A stretch of DNA of 64,000 nt from Amphibalanus amphitrite (Eukaryota; Arthropoda; Thecostraca; Balanomorpha; Balanidae). Of this stretch, positions 9,407 to 20,319 are shown one piece after another. How positions within the stretch are numbered: the first letter of the stretch is position 1; each line of letters starts with the position of its first letter. The notes beneath the pieces are model-generated. The model was not told the DNA's origin. It worked only from the letters and a program-made list of their open reading frames with translations, and made no database searches. The stretch lies in NCBI RefSeq assembly GCF_019059575.1, contig NW_024882776.1, forward strand, positions 1 through 64,000. The letters are read 5' to 3'. The translations under genes and the position numbers were made by a program.

Positions 9407-11549
9407 ATGTCACGAGCTGACTTGTTCGGTGCGGGGAAGGAGGAGCGGAAGAGGAGGTTGGAAAGGTGCTTTGACTGGAAAGTGAGGATGCTAGCGGACA
9501 AGTACCGATCGTGTGGACATCTGATCCCCGACACTCTGCTTTTGGCAAGCGGCATTCGGAACAATCACTCCACCAGGTGGCAGGCCTACTGTACCAAGAC
9601 TGAGATAAGACACACTGTCACCGGGCTGGTAGATTATCCATTCATGGCAGCCTTGCAGGATATCAATGACGCCGCCGCCGCCCGGTGTCGGCACTGCCAA
9701 CCAAGCCAGCCCCTCAGAATAGCTTCCATCAATAGATCGGGCAGCAGTGCCGAAGGTCTGGCGGACTTGGTAGTGGGCGTTGGTGGAACGTCAGATTTTG
9801 ATCTGATGTTCGAGTTCGACGCACCATTCCACTGCGCGGCGCCCGGAAAGAGAGAGGAGCCGGCCGTTATAAGTCCACAGTCTGCACCACAGCTGTGGGC
9901 TCGACCGACCAGAAACCAAGGCTTTGTGAAGCTGCAATGGGTCAAGACGACTAAGTGCAGTCATGATAAGCCGCTGGAAGCACTGCCGGCTGACTCCATC
10001 CGCCAGCTTATGCTGAAATTATGTCGGATTATGAAAGGCGGCAAAATCAGCACCGCCGGACCAGCTGTCAACGTAAAGTCGCCAGATGATCCTACAGACG
10101 GCGGCATTGACTTCGTGCCCTGCATCCTTGTGCGCGGTTGGTGGCCAGCTGAAGACCAGCTCGAAGACTGTCACCTGGAGGTGGACTTCCCACCAGCAGC
10201 AGCGAGCGCTGACATCCGACGATTCGGAGTTCACCTTGTGCCGACCGGCCGGCGCGGCAGCGACACCGAGTTAATCGAGTTTCGGATTTCATTCTCACGG
10301 GCGGAGGTGATCGCGATTCGACACCTCGCTCCAGTCATACGAGCGGCTATTGTGTCTGTAAAAGCCATGAAAAATACCTTGAAAAAGAATGAGGTAATAA
10401 CCGACGATGTGCCTTTGAAGTCATACTTTATAAAAACGGCAGGACTCTGGCTAGCGCAAATCATGCCAGCTGCAATGTGGAAAGGCGTCACCGACGGTGT
10501 CAACAAAATACTTGACTGGCTGGAAGAAAAATTGAACTCCGGAAAAATGCCTTGCTTTTTCGATCATAACATCGAAGTGGCGGCTGAACTCAGCACCGTA
10601 GAGCGACGGGCTATCATCGATACCATACAGCTGATGAGGGAGCATGTCACGCTCCTTCTGATGGCAAGCTGTGAGGATCAGTGGGACGTGGATCTGCTGC
10701 TGGATGGCGGAATAGAGCCGCTCACAGAGCGTGAGGTGCGGCTCAGACTGGGACGGACGCTAGTGCGACAGGCGGTACTTGACGGTGTTCGTTTCCGCCA
10801 CACAGCCCCGTGCTGGGAGAGCTGGTGGAAGAAGAACATCCCTCCGCTGGTCCGCACAGCCCCACTTCTACTACAATGGTGGCATTACACCGACTCAGGA
10901 GCATATGTGCAGCAGTGTCTCATGTTCATGGCATGGGTGGTGGTCGAACCGGCGGACCTGCTGGACGGGACGTCGATGACATCACAGGCCAGTGACATGG
11001 TCACGCTGGACGCGACCCCGCTGATACAACTCCTCACCAGATCTGACCTGGAGTATCTGTTGGGTGACCCGGACAAGGTGGCCACCTGGTGGCGTCAGCA
11101 GCCGCGGCGGCCGCTGGAGGAAAGGCCGGCCGGACTGATCGCCGAGCTGGACACGCCGCGGCGCCGTGCCGAGCTGCTGCTGCGGCCCGAGCTGCTACTG
11201 CAGGCGGTGCGCGAGAACGTACCGGGTAAAATGAACTGGTGGCGGGATGAAGACCGGGCAACGGAGAACATGTGGATGAAAAACTTTCTACCAATGTATA
11301 CCTACCAGGAGACCCGTAAGTGGATGGAGCGGCACATCAACGCTAACCTGCATGAGCGGCTCCGTGTCAAACTGCCTGAGATGAACGCCGCGTCCGTAGC
11401 CGCCACGGCCGGCCTCTGGCGCCGCCGGCTGCAACAGCTGCTGTCCGGTGACCGGCTGCAGACGGTCTACAACACTATCACCGGCTGGTGGCCGGACCGA
11501 TGGGAGATGACGCCGTACTACTTGGCTGTCGACGAGACCGACTCAGAGG
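9407..11549 (+). CDS. Unit B exon 1: Mab-21/cGAS-like nucleotidyltransferase
   Basis: An intact exon of 714 codons plus one base, paralogous to unit A along its whole length. GSSAEGL, DFDLMFEF (D130, D132) and LEVDFPPA (D260) are all kept, so the metal-binding triad is complete. Differences from unit A are scattered substitutions plus a short deletion near residue 440, where A has the longer ERQLESQLRLRL. It ends at CAGAGG|GTAAGA. The open frame also runs past the donor to 11674, but that tail is intronic by comparison with units A and C. A nucleotide-second-messenger synthase or sensor role is inferred from the family. Confidence 0.85.
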
Positions 11550-11725
11550 GTAAGACGATAGAGCCGCCAATCAATACTCAAATTTGTTGTTTCCTTTGCT
11601 CCCAGCCTCATTCCAGGAATGACTTAGAAATACTACTGCAACGGATGAAAATCGATACGAGTCAGACGTCGTGATCTTCCCGTGACCAGATCCTGTTTTT
11701 TTATTATATTGCTGACTTGTGGTTG

Positions 11726-12930
11726 TTAATCTGCGCTATGGTAGGAGGGGGGCTATTTTTTGCCCCCCCCCCCCTTTCCAGCCTTTTCGATATATCTCCA
11801 AAACTACTTCGCCAGTTGCCATCAAACATCTAGTATCCCTCTGGCATCAATTTTACACATTGTGACCAACAATGTTCCCAAAGGTTATGATTGGTTGACC
11901 GCAAATTACGTCATAATAATGTCATGTTCTGCCATTGTCGACCCCCAAATAAGGTTTTGTGGGAAGAGCCGTCAGGCCTGCAGCTATGACGAAACAAAAA
12001 ACGTTCAAGACATAAAAGTTGTAGAATTACCGGGGCTATAAAACTGTTATCTTGGATTTGTAAATTACCTATTGGATTTTGACTCCCCAAAACAAAAAAA
12101 AAGTTGTTTTGATATATTAGCAAAACATCCCAAATGTTTTTTTTTCCGAATTTCAAAAAAGGCAATAAATATGATTGTTCCGATCGTCTTCCATCCACAT
12201 ACCAAATTTGAAATCGATACCTCTTGTTTTAGACAAGTATAGGGAAAAGCACGTTTCAAATTGATGCAGACGTCAAATTTTCAAACTCAATTTTTACCAG
12301 TTAGAGACCACGTAACGTAAAATAAGGACCACCGTTAGACTCCCCGTGACAAGTTGCATCGAACCTATACCCATTTTATGCCAAAATATTAAATCAACTT
12401 TAAAATTTCACTTTTTTTTTACCTGACCTTCACCAGAAAGTAGCCTACCTTGCTCCTGATGGTCGTGTAACCAACACCATTGGGTTGAATATAATTAGTT
12501 GGCCATAAAACATGCATCACACAGCCCTAGTAAAATTGGGTTACTGTGCTGACCCTCGGTGACCTGACCTCTGGACCAGATCTCGTATCATGACCTCTAT
12601 TGGCAACATATTGGCAACATTCTCTAGGCAACTGACGCTCTATCGATGACTTTCGATATATTGCGTTTTACTCGATGTTATAGCGCATTCCATAGAAGAC
12701 ACGTGAACGGTGAAACACTTTATTTTTGACCTGACCTGTGACGTCATCGGTGACCACGAGGTCAATAAAATTACACTTCATTTGGAAGATTTGACAAGGC
12801 TATCGAAAGCTGTATGAAGTTTGCGAATCCGTCCAGTAGTTTCGGAGATACGACGGGGGGGGGCAAAAAATAGCCCCCTCCCCCCACCAGGTCGCGCTAT
12901 AAACAGGCCCCCCGTGGGGGCGCGGATGAT
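11726..12930 (+). mobile_element. T2 TTAA-type element in intron 1 of unit B (old, ends decayed)
   Basis: Starts at TTAA 11726-11729 and shows the T2 signature ggggggctattttttgcccccc at the left and ggggcaaaaaatagccccc at the right, with CACCAGGTCGCG at 12887. It is the inverted relative of the element at 25361-26557. The right TTAA has decayed (gcgcggatgat). Units A and C have ttgttTAGTG and ttgttGAGTG at this point, that is, no insertion. Many TGACCT sites and TGACGTCA (12740) lie inside. Confidence 0.7.
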
Positions 12931-12997
12931 CTGCTAAGTAGTTCGTCTGTTGAACGCCCACCCAGCTGATATTGTCTACCTAATTGGTATGTTTCAG

Positions 12998-13785
12998 AGT
13001 CGGAGCAGGATGATGACAACGGTCAGATCGGTGGCGAGGAGCGGCACAGCGCAGACGAGGACCAGACATCAGAGGGTCTGCCCAGCCCTCAGCGAGAGAA
13101 ATGGCAGCAGCTGGAGCGACAGCACCAGCAGCTGTGGCAGCAGCTGGAGCGGCGGGGATACGGGGAAAGGAGGAGTCTGAACCAGCAGCATGATGAGGAG
13201 CGCCGGCGTCTGGAGCGGATTCATGACAGAAAGTGGCAGATCATGGAAATACGGCACCATGACGAGCGGAAGAGGCTCCATCAGCGGCACGAGAGTGTTA
13301 ACAGGTGCGTGGAGCTGCAGTATCAGGGACAGGCGCAGCAAGAGAGACGTCAGAGACAGTTGGAGCTGCTGGACCGGAGAAACCGAAGGCAGTTAGCAGT
13401 ACTGGAGCGACAGCACCAAATAGAGTGGGGAGACCTGGAGCAGAAGGTCCAAACGCAGTGGAACAAACTGAAGCAGAAACACCTCAGGGAGTCACAAGAG
13501 CTGGAGGAGAGATACCCGAACATTTGGTCAGGTGAGGAGCTGGATCAGCTGATGGAGGAGTGCAGCAGGAGGCGTCGGCAGCTGCGGAAGGAGCTGGAGA
13601 AGGAGCTGGAGAAGGAGCTGGAGAAGGAGCTGGAGAAGGAGAAGGAGAAGGAGAAGAAGAAGGAGAAAGAGAAGGAGAAGAAGAAAGAGCTGTCAGCTGG
13701 AGAAGGAGCTGGAGAAGGAGAAAGAGAAGGAGAGGGAAAGCAGGAAGGTGAAGAGGAACCTGAAAGTGGAGAAGGAGGAGGATAA
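12998..13785 (+). CDS. Unit B exon 2: charged coiled coil, frameshifted
   Basis: The same acceptor (ATGTTTCAG, ending 12997) and the same frame as units A and C for most of its length: acidic start, then KWQQLERQHQQLWQQLERR, then the ELEKE repeat. At about 13693-13699 the sequence reads AGCTGTCAGCTGGAG. Relative to the repeat, this is a 7-nt insertion (TCAGCTG) that shifts the frame by +1. Translation then switches to a Gly/Glu stretch (GAGEGERE) and stops at TAA 13783-13785, giving a predicted 976-aa protein without the exon 3 domain. Past the lesion the old frame is still open up to the conserved donor GAGCGTG|GTAAGC (exon end 13799). This may be a recent null change, a real shortened isoform, or an assembly error in a repeat. 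Confidence 0.7.
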
Positions 13786-13979
13786 GTCAGTTGAGCGTGG
13801 TAAGCTTTACTGTTAAATAACATTGCTTGTCAACAATTTTGCAGCTAAATCATGTGCGCAGTCACGTGGTTTACATACCCTATGTTGATTTTATATCCGG
13901 AAACTATTTGAAAATAAATAGAAGCACCCTACAACCTTTTCATTCAGGATCTTTTTAAGTCTTGTCCTTCTTATTTCAG

Positions 13980-14320
13980 ACAAGCAAGAGCGACAACAAC
14001 AACGACGACAACAACAGCAACAACAAGAACAAGAACTAGAACAACAAAAACAACAACAACAACAACGACGACGACGACGTCAACAACAACAACATGAACC
14101 AGAACCACGGCAGCAGGAGCGGCAGCCGAGCCGGCGCTGTCAACACCTGCGGAACCTGATAGAGGTGACGCGAAGACACCGCCAGCAGCTCATCCAGCTC
14201 CAGGAGCGGCACAACCAGGAGCTGGGGGAGCAGAGGAGACGTCACCGGCAGGAGCGGGAGGATCTGGAGCGGCGCCTCAGCCGCCGGCGGCACGGCCAGG
14301 AGCGGCGACACCCACAGTGA
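13980..14320 (+). pseudogene. Unit B exon 3: poly-Gln/Arg tract (out of frame with exon 2)
   Basis: Acceptor TTATTTCAG ends at 13979. The block keeps an open frame matching units A and C (DKQERQQQ.., Gln/Arg tract at about 13990-14095, then RRHRQQLIQLQERHNQELGEQ) and ends RRHPQ at TGA 14318-14320. Because exon 2 is frameshifted, a standard splice would enter it in the wrong frame, and the exon 2 TAA comes first anyway. It looks intact in itself, which argues that the exon 2 lesion is young or not fixed. The donor GTGAG|GTGATT follows at 14331. Confidence 0.6.
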
Positions 14321-14529
14321 CCGGCGTGAGGTGATTTCGTAGTGGAAAATTATTCCAGTATTCTACGTTTTCATTACATAGTAACGAGAAAATACAAATC
14401 TAATCTAATGAAAAATCTAATGGGTTAAAAAATATGTACTGATAAATACGTGTGCTGCTTTTTCATGTTGTTTCGGTTGTCTAAGGCCTCATATTTGATT
14501 TATCCAAGACTGCTCTGTTTGTGTTTCAG

Positions 14530-14637
14530 GATACCAGCGGAGTCACGGACAAACTCAGGGAGGCGCCACTACGGAAAACATGTCGAGAGCGAGATATTTG
14601 TAGCATCAGAAATGGCGGAAATATGTCGCTAGTGTAG
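14530..14637 (+). other. Unit B exon 4 (putative 3' UTR exon)
   Basis: Acceptor TGTGTTTCAG ends at 14529. The block is nearly identical to 7686-7793 and 24346-24453, with the same short open frame ending in TAG. It is placed in the 3' UTR because the stop lies in exon 3 in units A and C. Confidence 0.5.
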
Positions 14638-14794
14638 ATGCTGAGATTGATAAAACGAGACCAGCTGCATTTTTCTTAATGCTTATAAGGTCAGTGCTCA
14701 TGTGATGGCGAAGAAGGCAATGCCCTATAGCGTTTGTATGGTCATGGTTGATAAAAGTTAGGTAGTGTTGTTTTTACGACTGCAAAATGTAGCT

Positions 14795-15389
14795 TTAACC
14801 CGGCGGCCGCTGGGCCTCCGCGCCACCCGCCGGCCGCTGGAGGGGGGGGCATAAAGTTGCCCCCCTTTACTTCTGCGACGATATCGTCGCAACGCGAAGA
14901 GCTAGAGAAGCGAAACTTTGCACACATCTTCCTGAATACCTAGCCAAGGTTGTGTCCAAATTTGGTGTCGATCCCATTTGCAATGACGTCACAGTGACGT
15001 CATAAGTGAAATTATAGATTTACGACTCTCATATTCCTCACGATGCATCACATATATGGGACCGAATATAAAGGGCCGATTATTGGTCAGAAACTAGATG
15101 GAAGTGTAGTAAGATGTTTTAGGATGACGGCAGGTGCTGTCTAGTTCATTTACAGTCGAGTTTCATGCTCAGCGTCATCAGAAACGGCCCATATCGGAAA
15201 ACGACAAAACTTTATGACGTCACTGTGACGTCATCTTAGGTGCTAAAACCACCAAACTTTCCTCAAACATTGCCTAGGTATTCATTTGAAGCTATGCCAA
15301 GTTTCACGCTCGTAGCTCATCAGGTTTCGGAGATATTTCACAAAACGTAAAGGGGGGCAACTTTATGCCCCCAGCGGCTCGTGGGTTAA
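14795..15389 (+). mobile_element. T6 TTAA element
   Basis: TTAA 14795-14798 then CCCGGCGGCCGCTGGGCC. The right end CCCCAGCGGCTCGTGGG is followed by TTAA 15386-15389. A subterminal GGGGGGGCATAAAGTTGCCCCCC pair near the left is mirrored at the right. It contains two TGACGTCA-type sites (about 14983-15003 and 15216-15233) but few AGGTCA sites, unlike the other families. It is the first of four abutting elements. Confidence 0.75.
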
Positions 15390-16566
15390 CCCGCGCGGGG
15401 CTGGGGGGGGGGGTAAATTTTACCCCCCCTCGCGAATTTTTGCAATATCTGAAAAACGGCGGCGCGCAGCGCCGCCAAACTTTTAGTACCTTTTCTTACA
15501 TCAATTTGACACGTTCCCTGAAAATTCGAGCGAAATCCGTCGGAAATTTTTTGAGATATTGACGTTTTAGTGACGTCATGTTCGCCATTTTCGCCTCAAA
15601 AACGGCAAAAGTTCAAACGCCGCTAACATCTTCATTTCTAAAGGAATCAAGACGTAACAAAAAAGGATATACGTAATTTTACTTTGTCTATCAAATGGCT
15701 ATCTCGGTTTTTTGAAAATTATGGATTTTGGCCCAATTTTTTCAAAAAACTGACCTTTTTGGGAAAATAGCTATAAAATCCAAAATTTTGAGTTTATCGA
15801 AAAAAACGGAATATATGTCAGAGAAGTGGTCTATGTGCACCTACAAACCAAGTTTTGGAAGAATCGGTTCAAAAATGTGGGAGTTATTCAAAATTGTATG
15901 ACGTCACGACACACAAAAATTTTGAAAAATGACTTTTTTGGAAGTTCTAGACCTCGTACGGAAACAAAAGTAGCACCATTCGATTCGCCGTGAAAAACTG
16001 CATCAGATAGACACCTTTTTAGGCCTTAACAACCAACTTCAAAATTTGACCTCACTTGACCTGACCTTGACCTGACCTCGACCTGAAATTCATCCAGAGG
16101 TGGTCCATATCACTTATTGAGTGTGCCTATTGAATTCTATGAGTAAAATGACCCATAAAACATGTGTCGCACATGCCCTTTTCTATATTTTGTTTTTGGT
16201 GACCTGACCTGACCTGACCTGACCTTGACCTTGACCTCTGAATGATATTGTATGCAACGAATATTGTCTTGGTAGCCTAAGAACACGTTTTGGGCGATCA
16301 GTCTCAGTCCATGACTCCATTCTTCGGCAACTACGGTGCAAGGCCGATACTGTAGGAACTTGCAATTTGTACCCTTGACCTGACCTTGACCTTGACCTCA
16401 AACTTAAAATTAAGTACATGTTTTTAGTTGTTCGTGATGAGATCTTTCGATTGGCGTTTGAATTTTTCAAATCGGACCATTAGTTCGGGAGATAACAGGG
16501 GGGTAAAATTTACCCCCCCCCCCAGCCCCGCGCGTTCGGCTGGAGACCCAGCCCCGCGCGGGTTAA
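15386..16566 (+). mobile_element. T5 TTAA element (copy 1)
   Basis: TTAA 15386-15389 then CCCGCGCGGGGCTGGGG. The right end CCCCGCGCGGG is followed by TTAA 16563-16566. Just inside the right end the terminal motif occurs twice (CAGCCCCGCGCG, spacer ttcggctggagac, CCAGCCCCGCGCGGG). A run of overlapping TGACC units lies at 16200-16232 and a GC hairpin at about 15455-15475. A second, closely matching copy is at 58099-59274. Confidence 0.85.
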
Positions 16567-16862
16567 CACGCGCAGTGGAAGGGTTGCGAGTACTACGCCC
16601 AGTGGAAGGGGGGCGGATGTCGCCCCCCTAAGATCTCAGCTCCCACTGGAGCTAGAAAGACGAAATTTGGGGGGGGGGTAGGTGGGGGCCATAAGGAACT
16701 CTGTTGTGTGTGAATTTCATGACCCTAGGTCAATAACTTCAAGGTCAAATGAGATCAAATGTGGTCAAATCTGCCATATTAGCGACTTTTTTGCGTTAAC
16801 ACGCCGATAACTCAAAAAGTTACCGGCCGAATTCGCCCCCCCCCTTCCACTGCGCGTGTTAA
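16563..16862 (+). mobile_element. T3 TTAA element, internally deleted (copy 1)
   Basis: TTAA 16563-16566 then CACGCGCAGTGGAAGG. The right end CCTTCCACTGCGCGTG runs into TTAA 16859-16862. Only about 292 bp, against about 861 bp for the copy at 24496-25356. The left about 230 bp match that copy and the middle is missing, which is typical of internal-deletion derivatives. Confidence 0.8.
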
Positions 16863-17890
16863 CCCTCGCCGGACCTATTGGTTTTCTACATACGCGCCGG
16901 CCGAGGGGGGGGGGTACGACCCCCCCTCGCCGTTTCGCCCCTGGTGGAGCTAGCGCGTCGCGGAAAAAACGAGCGTGTGCGCCGTTACGAGACGCAGAGA
17001 TTGGTACCCAATTTTAAGGTCCTAGGTCAACCGGTGACCTCTGAGGTCAGGTCAAGTGCCCCAGGGAACGGTTTAGTTTTTGGTGAATAACTTCGCAAAA
17101 AACGGCCGCAGAGCCGCGATTTTGGCAGCATCGTGTTCGCCTCGCTCAGGCGCGTCGAATGATATACTTTTTGTTCGGGTCAGGTCAACTTGGGGTGTTG
17201 ACCTCAGGTCAAGGTCAGGTCAGCACCCCCAGGTCACGAAGTTGGTCGAAAGAGGTCATGTTGCATATCATGCGATTCGGCAGGCCTTCCTGAGTCCATT
17301 GGTGGCTTTCCCGACTCGCTAGCTCAATTTGATCAAGAGTTATTGACGAAAAACTAATATGACCTTGATGACGTCATAAATGACGTCACGAAAGGTCAAC
17401 ATTGCAAAAGTGACGCATCTAACCTTGCAAGGAGTGCATCAAATCACGATTCTGTGTGCTTGAGATAGTTGGAGATCGTTCCCGGCGCCAGAATAGCAGT
17501 TTTCATTTTTCCCCGTTGACTTATAATGGTGAGGTCACGAAAATGACCTGACCTCATATAAACTTTAGGAAAAATCCGAGATATACAAGTTGTGGGACTC
17601 ATAATGGATACTAGATCCTGCAAGTTTCATTTCTCTGTGACATCTCCTCTGGCAGTGAGGGCGTTGCGAAGTTGCGACATCTGAAGACCGTGCAGAGGTT
17701 CACTTATGACGTCATAGGTCAGTGACCTGACCTGACCCAAAAAGGTGGTTGGTGTCAAAAGATCCGGCTTGGATCAAAGGTCAGGTATGCCAAGTTTCAG
17801 CTCTCTATCGCCATTGTGTTCGGAGCTATTGCGAAAAAACCCTATGGGGGGGCGGAACCCGCCCCCCCCCCCTCGGCCGGCGAGGGTTAA
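16859..17890 (+). mobile_element. T4 TTAA element (copy 1)
   Basis: TTAA 16859-16862 then CCCTCGCCGGACC. The right end CGGCCGGCGAGGG is followed by TTAA 17887-17890. Contains TGACGTCATAAATGACGTCA (17369-17388), the shared motif TTGACTTATAATGG (17517) and many AGGTCA sites. Nearly the same sequence is at 45330-46359. Confidence 0.85.
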
Positions 17891-18400
17891 TGACTAATGC
17901 TATACATAGAAGGTGACATTGATGTTGGCTCTCCGAACACCTTGTGTTGGTTATGGGCTGTTTTTCATGACACATGTATTGTGCAGTGTTGTGGCGCTCT
18001 GTTAATACTATACAAACAGCCGTCTCCATCCCCATCTTTCGATGACCGGACATAAGGCCAGTTGTCGGTGTGGTGATGGGAATCTGTGTAACGAACCGTT
18101 ACATCGAAGCCATTGAACATGTTGGCTACTGGAAGCAATGTACATAATATCAGAACGAAATACGAGTAACCTATACAAAGACTCCGGGCCGGCCGGACTT
18201 CACCGATAGCGCTGCTCCGAACCACCGCGTCTAACACAGGAAGGGTGACGGCCACTGCAGCCGCAGCTGGCCAGGAAGGACGTCAGATAGGCGGGATGAC
18301 ACTGCCGTCTCCTCCAGCCGCAGGCAGGATGGTGCGGTTGGCGTGGCGTCGGTCAGAGGGGGGGGGGGGCGGTGACATCATGCCAGTCTGGAAAGTACTG
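17891..18400 (+). repeat. Conserved downstream block of the gene unit (copy B)
   Basis: Resumes the unit downstream sequence exactly after the four-element insertion (tgactaatgctatacatag..). It matches 7950-8400 and 26677-27120, including CACCGATAGCGCTGCTCC and the GCAGCCGCAGCTGG segment. No gene recognised. Confidence 0.6.
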
Positions 18401-20255
18401 CACAACTTATAGAGCTGACGCGACTTGCCCGGGTAAGGCTACAGGAGGATAACAGCCCATGGCTCATTGTCAGGTTCGTAGGATTTGAGAAGTTGAAACA
18501 GGTCCCAGTCAGACAATCGTAACATACACTTTGCTGGTTGAAAGGGCATTTTGGCAACGATCTTTTATTTCCTTCCGAAGTTTGAACTTCGATGACCTTC
18601 AGTGACCTAAGGGTCAGCAGTGACGTCATCCCCGTCCGCCAGCTTACCGTGGCTGCAGCGGTCCTCTCCTCTCTGACCGTCACCTCAGACTACCAGAGGG
18701 TTCATAGAGAGAACAGAACTGAGTGTACCAACAGACTCTCCTAGTTTGGATTTGTGAGACCGTCCAGCATCGTCACGAAGCAGCCATTCTCGATATATTA
18801 TTTTGTCTTATATGTCTCACAAACTAGTTGGGACGTGCCGACCGGAGGTGCCGGCGGCCACTATATCGGTGACGTCACGCTCCATTCCCACCAGACACGA
18901 GGTGCGGCCCGCCACAGGCTGTGGATCACTGACCCACAAAACACCCGACCATCCACGGGCTGTGGGTGTATCACTGACCCACAGAACACCCGGCCCGCCA
19001 CGGGCTGTGGATCACTGACCACAGAACACCCGGCCAGCCACGTGCTGTGGATCACTGACCCACAGAACACCCGGCCAGCCACGTGCTGTGAATCACTGAC
19101 CCACAGAACACCCGGCCCGCCACGTGCTGTGAATCACTGACCCACAGAACACCCGGCCCGCCACGGGGTGGGGATCACTGACCCACAGACACCCGGACTC
19201 CGTAGCGTTTTGTACAGCACCGTGAGTGAATAGGACGGAGGTCACTGACTGACGTCAGCACGGGTGACACCCAGCTCAAAATACCTCCCAGTGGAGGATA
19301 GCCAGTGTCAGAGGTGTCCGAACAGTCCAGTTGTGACATTTGTACTTTTATTTACAGCATAGCACTGAGCAGGGAGATCCCCCTTTCGGATTTCCAAAAA
19401 TAGCTCATGTAATATAGCAGGAAGGTGACAAAACTTTGAGTGACCTCGTGGGGTTCGATTTTACAACTTATCGAGCTGAAAATCGATTGACCCTGATAGC
19501 AATAACAATTGATCAATCACATCTCTCGAGATCATGTCAGGTCAGAATGGTGATTGGACGTAACAGCAAACACAACATCTGCATATACGTTAAAAATTGT
19601 CTTGATGTGTGCGCACGACAACGGAAGGATCAATGCTTCGTTTAAACTTCTCAGAGGAGTAGGCAAAATTGTGATTTCCTTAGGGCTATGGGCATCAAGT
19701 CATTTTTTTCGTGAAACCTAGCGATTATTTCCGGGACTGGGGCTGAGTCCTTGTCACGTGACCATCATTCTGGGTCATACTTCAAAACGGGTGTCATCGT
19801 TAGCACTTAGCAGTATAACAACGGATATTCGGGTGTTGAAAAAGTCTCTGACGAAACGCGTCCACCCATGTGCTGTATGTTTTTCCTACTCAATATATAT
19901 CATAACAACGGATGTAACCGACAATCGACGGAAGCGGTGTAAAGGAACCGGTGTTTGGGTTTCAATTAACGCCTTACTGTGGTGTACACCCTAGGCCAGG
20001 GCCTAGACCCAGTCGATCCTATGTATAGTTGGAGATTTGAACGCTGGTTATGAACGGCATGCCCTAAATGCGAAAATATTACGTTATTAGACCTCTCAGT
20101 GCTAGTGACAACACAAAGGCATGTGGACTTACATCAAACTATATCCCCAACAACAGCGCTGCCACCGACTTCACCACTGCATCGCGTCAGTCGCTGCCAC
20201 TGGACGGACACGGCCACAGAGCGTTCCCTCTTATCTGTGTTCCTGTCGGGGTCGG
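18401..20255. other. Intergenic B-C
   Basis: Contains the conserved block GATGACCTTCAGTGACC (about 18590-18690, also at 8630-8730), a 41-bp minisatellite and, from about 20090, the distal promoter shared with unit B. No additional gene recognised. Confidence 0.5.
18903..19196 (+). repeat. 41-bp minisatellite, about 7 copies
   Basis: A tandem unit of about 41 bp built around CACCCGGCCCGCCACG, CTGTGGATCACTGACC and CACAGAA. The copies differ by single substitutions and small deletions (one unit lacks a C in gaccacag). The open reading frame across it follows from the repeat composition and is not a gene. Confidence 0.9.
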
Positions 20256-20319
20256 TATATATCTACAGCGACGTCGGCCGGCCTCAGTCAGTCTGGGAGA
20301 GTCAGAGCAGCCGGCAGCC
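20256..20319 (+). promoter_or_regulatory. Unit C core promoter and 5' UTR
   Basis: TATATAT at 20256-20262 and initiator TCAGT at 20284-20288 (A at 20286, exactly 30 bp from the first T). The ATG is at 20320. This is the best-formed of the three core promoters. Confidence 0.65.

Noticed and set aside
18754-19140. 128-codon open frame
   Set aside because: Created by the 41-bp minisatellite; no start context, paralog or domain.
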